Source: CAYLYP01 sp964387795 | GTDB lineage: Bacteria; Bacteroidota; Bacteroidia; Bacteroidales; UBA7960 | DNA length: 7,732 nucleotides | Direction: 5' to 3' | Assembly: GCA_964387795.1 (NCBI GenBank) | Contig: CAYLYP010000115.1 | Coordinates: forward strand, 1-7,732 | Shown here: in pieces, positions 6,337 through 7,732 of the stretch | Layout: every line of letters begins with the position of its first letter | Position numbering within the stretch: position 1 is the stretch's first letter | Program-made: the position numbers and the translations under genes | The notes under the pieces: model-generated | Database searches by the model: none | Seen by the model: only the letters and a program-made list of their open reading frames with translations | What the model was told of the DNA's origin: nothing

Positions 6337-6915
6337 ATGGATCGTTTGAAGAATGGCAAGGTTGTTATATTCTCGGCACCCTCAGGTGCTGGTAAGACAA
6401 CGATAGTGAAAAGGATATTGTCGGGTATCCGCAATCTGGAGTTTTCAGTATCGGCTACCAGCAGGATGCCCCGCGAAGGAGAGGTAAATGGGAAGGATTA
6501 TTATTTTCTGGATGCAGATGACTTCAGGAAAAGAATTTCTGAAGGGGCTTTTCTGGAATGGGAAGAAGTATATGCCAATTCATTTTACGGGACATTGAAA
6601 TCTGAACCACAAAGAATTTGGGACGGAGGAAAGCATGTGATATTTGATGTGGATGTGATGGGTGGGATAAATATAAAAAAGATATTTGGGCCTCAGGCTT
6701 TGTCTTTATTTATTATGCCCCCAAGTATTGAAGTATTGAAAGAACGCTTAACCAACAGGGGGACAGAAAGCCCGCAATCGTTGCAAAAGCGCCTTGATAA
6801 AGCATCTCTTGAAATGAGTTATGCAAAGCAGTTTGACAGGATAATAGTGAATGATAACCTTGAAACAGCCGTTGAAGAAGCATTCTCGCTGGTAAGAGGT
6901 TTTATTGCTTCTTAG
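6337..6915 (+). CDS. gmk: Guanylate kinase
   Basis: Cytosolic enzyme converting GMP and ATP to GDP and ADP, essential for guanine nucleotide supply. The 192 residues are of normal length. The P-loop is APSGAGKT (14-21). The GMP-binding segment SVSATSR plus the following REGE and GKDYYF motifs spans about 37-57. EWEEVYANSFYGT is at 74-86, DVDVMGG (usual form DIDVQGA) at 104-110, and the lid region with RGTESPQSLQKRL at 141-153. No key residue is missing. The gene starts 5 bp after the yicC stop. The P-loop position supports the ATG at 6337, which is preceded by a weak purine-rich AGAGAT. Confidence 0.97.
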   Translation: MDRLKNGKVVIFSAPSGAGKTTIVKRILSGIRNLEFSVSATSRMPREGEVNGKDYYFLDADDFRKRISEGAFLEWEEVYANSFYGTLKSEPQRIWDGGKHVIFDVDVMGGINIKKIFGPQALSLFIMPPSIEVLKERLTNRGTESPQSLQKRLDKASLEMSYAKQFDRIIVNDNLETAVEEAFSLVRGFIAS

Positions 6916-6934
6916 TCAAGGTTAATAATCTTGA
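6916..6934 (+). other. Small hairpin directly after the gmk stop codon
   Basis: TCAAGGTTAATAATCTTGA folds into an 8-bp stem (one G-U pair) with a 3-nt loop, starting at the base right after the TAG. No U-tract follows, so it is not a standard terminator; it might protect the mRNA 3' end or be chance. The rest of the 153-bp gmk-nadD gap (to 7068) shows no promoter match and no gene I can support. Confidence 0.3.
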
Positions 6935-7068
6935 AATACTCCAGGGTTGGACTTAAGGTGTTTGTTGATAATCGACAAGATGCTTTTAGCCGAACATGCC
7001 AGAGAAGAATTCAGAATAAACAGCAAACATGGAGTTCCATCTGACCTCAAATAAATAAATATTTTCGG

Positions 7069-7653
7069 ATGCATAAAAATATTGGTTTGTTTTTTGGTTC
7101 ATTTAATCCAATACATGTGGGGCATTTAATGATTGCCAGTTATATTCATCAAAGTGTTGGTTTTGATGAGACATGGTTTGTGATTTCACCACATAACCCA
7201 CTAAAAGATTCCAAAAGTCTGACTTCAGAAAAAGACCGTCTTAGGATGGTTCAGATTGCCATTGGGCAATGCAGTTTTTTTAAGGCTTGTGATATTGAGT
7301 TTTGTTTACCAAAACCCTCATATACAATAAAAACCCTTGAGGCATTGCGTGATAAGTATCCTGATTATCAATTCAACATTATTGTGGGTTCCGATAATAT
7401 TGATGTGTTTGATCAATGGAAGGATTATCAAAAAATACTTGATAACTATCAGCTTATTGTATATCCGCGTATGCCTTTTAAAGCTTCATCAGATATTTAT
7501 CAATTGCCAACAGTTAAATTAGTTGAAGCACCTTATCTTGAGATTTCTTCAACATTTATTCGCAGTAGTCTTGCTAAAGCATGGGATATGAGATTTTTTC
7601 TTCCAGAGGGAGTAGCAGTTTATATCCGGAATGAAAAGCTCTATGTATTATAA
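7069..7653 (+). CDS. nadD: Nicotinate-nucleotide adenylyltransferase
   Basis: Transfers AMP from ATP to nicotinate mononucleotide, giving deamido-NAD and pyrophosphate, a core step of NAD synthesis in the cytosol. The 194 residues are a normal length. The nucleotidyltransferase signature GSFNPIHVGHL is at 10-20 with the HxGH residues H16 and H19. Also present are PSYTIKTL (83-90), IVGSDN (105-110), YPR (132-134), the second signature ISSTFIR (159-165) and the C-terminal FLPEGVAVYI (178-187). The start is fixed by the short distance to GSFNP and by the in-frame ATG at 7069, which has an A/T-rich upstream context and no clear Shine-Dalgarno. It lies 153 bp after gmk, so it may be read through from the yicC promoter or have its own promoter that I cannot identify. 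Confidence 0.96.
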   Translation: MHKNIGLFFGSFNPIHVGHLMIASYIHQSVGFDETWFVISPHNPLKDSKSLTSEKDRLRMVQIAIGQCSFFKACDIEFCLPKPSYTIKTLEALRDKYPDYQFNIIVGSDNIDVFDQWKDYQKILDNYQLIVYPRMPFKASSDIYQLPTVKLVEAPYLEISSTFIRSSLAKAWDMRFFLPEGVAVYIRNEKLYVL

Positions 7654-7677
7654 GACTTTTGTTTTGCTGGTTTTATA

Positions 7678-7724
7678 ATAAGCATAATCCTTCTCTGAAT
7701 ATGCATTGAAGGCTAAATGCTTAT
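7678..7724. repeat. Imperfect inverted repeat downstream of nadD
   Basis: ATAAGCAT (7678-7685) pairs with ATGCTTAT (7717-7724), and CCTTC (7689-7693) pairs with GAAGG (7708-7712), separated by small internal loops. This makes a stem-loop of 8 plus 5 pairs beginning 24 bp after the nadD stop. No T-run is visible in the last 8 bases, so terminator function is uncertain; it could be a transcript-end hairpin or a palindromic element. Confidence 0.4.
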
Positions 7725-7732
7725 GCCATTTA

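Noticed and set aside
6980..7054. 24-codon open frame in the gmk-nadD gap (starts MLLAEHAREEF)
   Set aside because: It is short, has no recognisable similarity or ribosome binding site, and is expected by chance; it could also be a gene remnant, but nothing supports this.
7060..7067. TATTTTCG as a -7 promoter element for nadD
   Set aside because: It has one mismatch to TAnnTTTG and lies directly against the ATG, so transcription would start inside the gene.

Overview
The window looks like chromosomal DNA from a Bacteroidota (Bacteroidetes) bacterium. Three things point there: two well-placed matches to the Bacteroidetes promoter (TTTG then TAnnTTTG), weak or absent Shine-Dalgarno sequences with A-rich start contexts, and the yicC-gmk-nadD housekeeping cluster, which is common in this phylum. 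The DNA is moderately AT-rich, and all seven genes are on the + strand. Genus cannot be told from this window.

Layout. Positions 1-467 are non-coding repeat DNA. A left array and a right array are built from the same 14-bp module in opposite orientation, on either side of a perfect 28-bp palindrome. The left array runs off the window edge. Positions 468-792 are an AT-rich leader with a good promoter at 667-696. Positions 793-5328 hold a four-gene operon: a stand-alone response-regulator receiver, a TPR plus YaiO-type outer-membrane beta-barrel protein, a membrane-anchored HEAT-repeat protein, and a processive-type family 2 glycosyltransferase whose start overlaps the preceding stop (TAATG). 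A terminator hairpin follows at about 5353-5392. Positions 5456-6915 are yicC and gmk behind their own promoter, with a very short leader. nadD follows at 7069-7653 after a 153-bp gap, and the window ends in an imperfect inverted repeat.

How the genes may work together. The four-gene operon reads as a compact polysaccharide synthesis and export machine. The glycosyltransferase would polymerise sugar at the inner membrane, and the TPR/barrel protein would pass the chain through the periplasm and outer membrane. The HEAT protein and the receiver have no enzymatic output of their own and would be the control layer. The layout recalls the Pga, Bcs and Nfr systems, but there is no PilZ domain in the synthase and no deacetylase or glycanase in view. 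This functional picture is inference from domains and gene order. The second block is core metabolism: RNA turnover (YicC), GMP to GDP (Gmk) and NAD synthesis (NadD).
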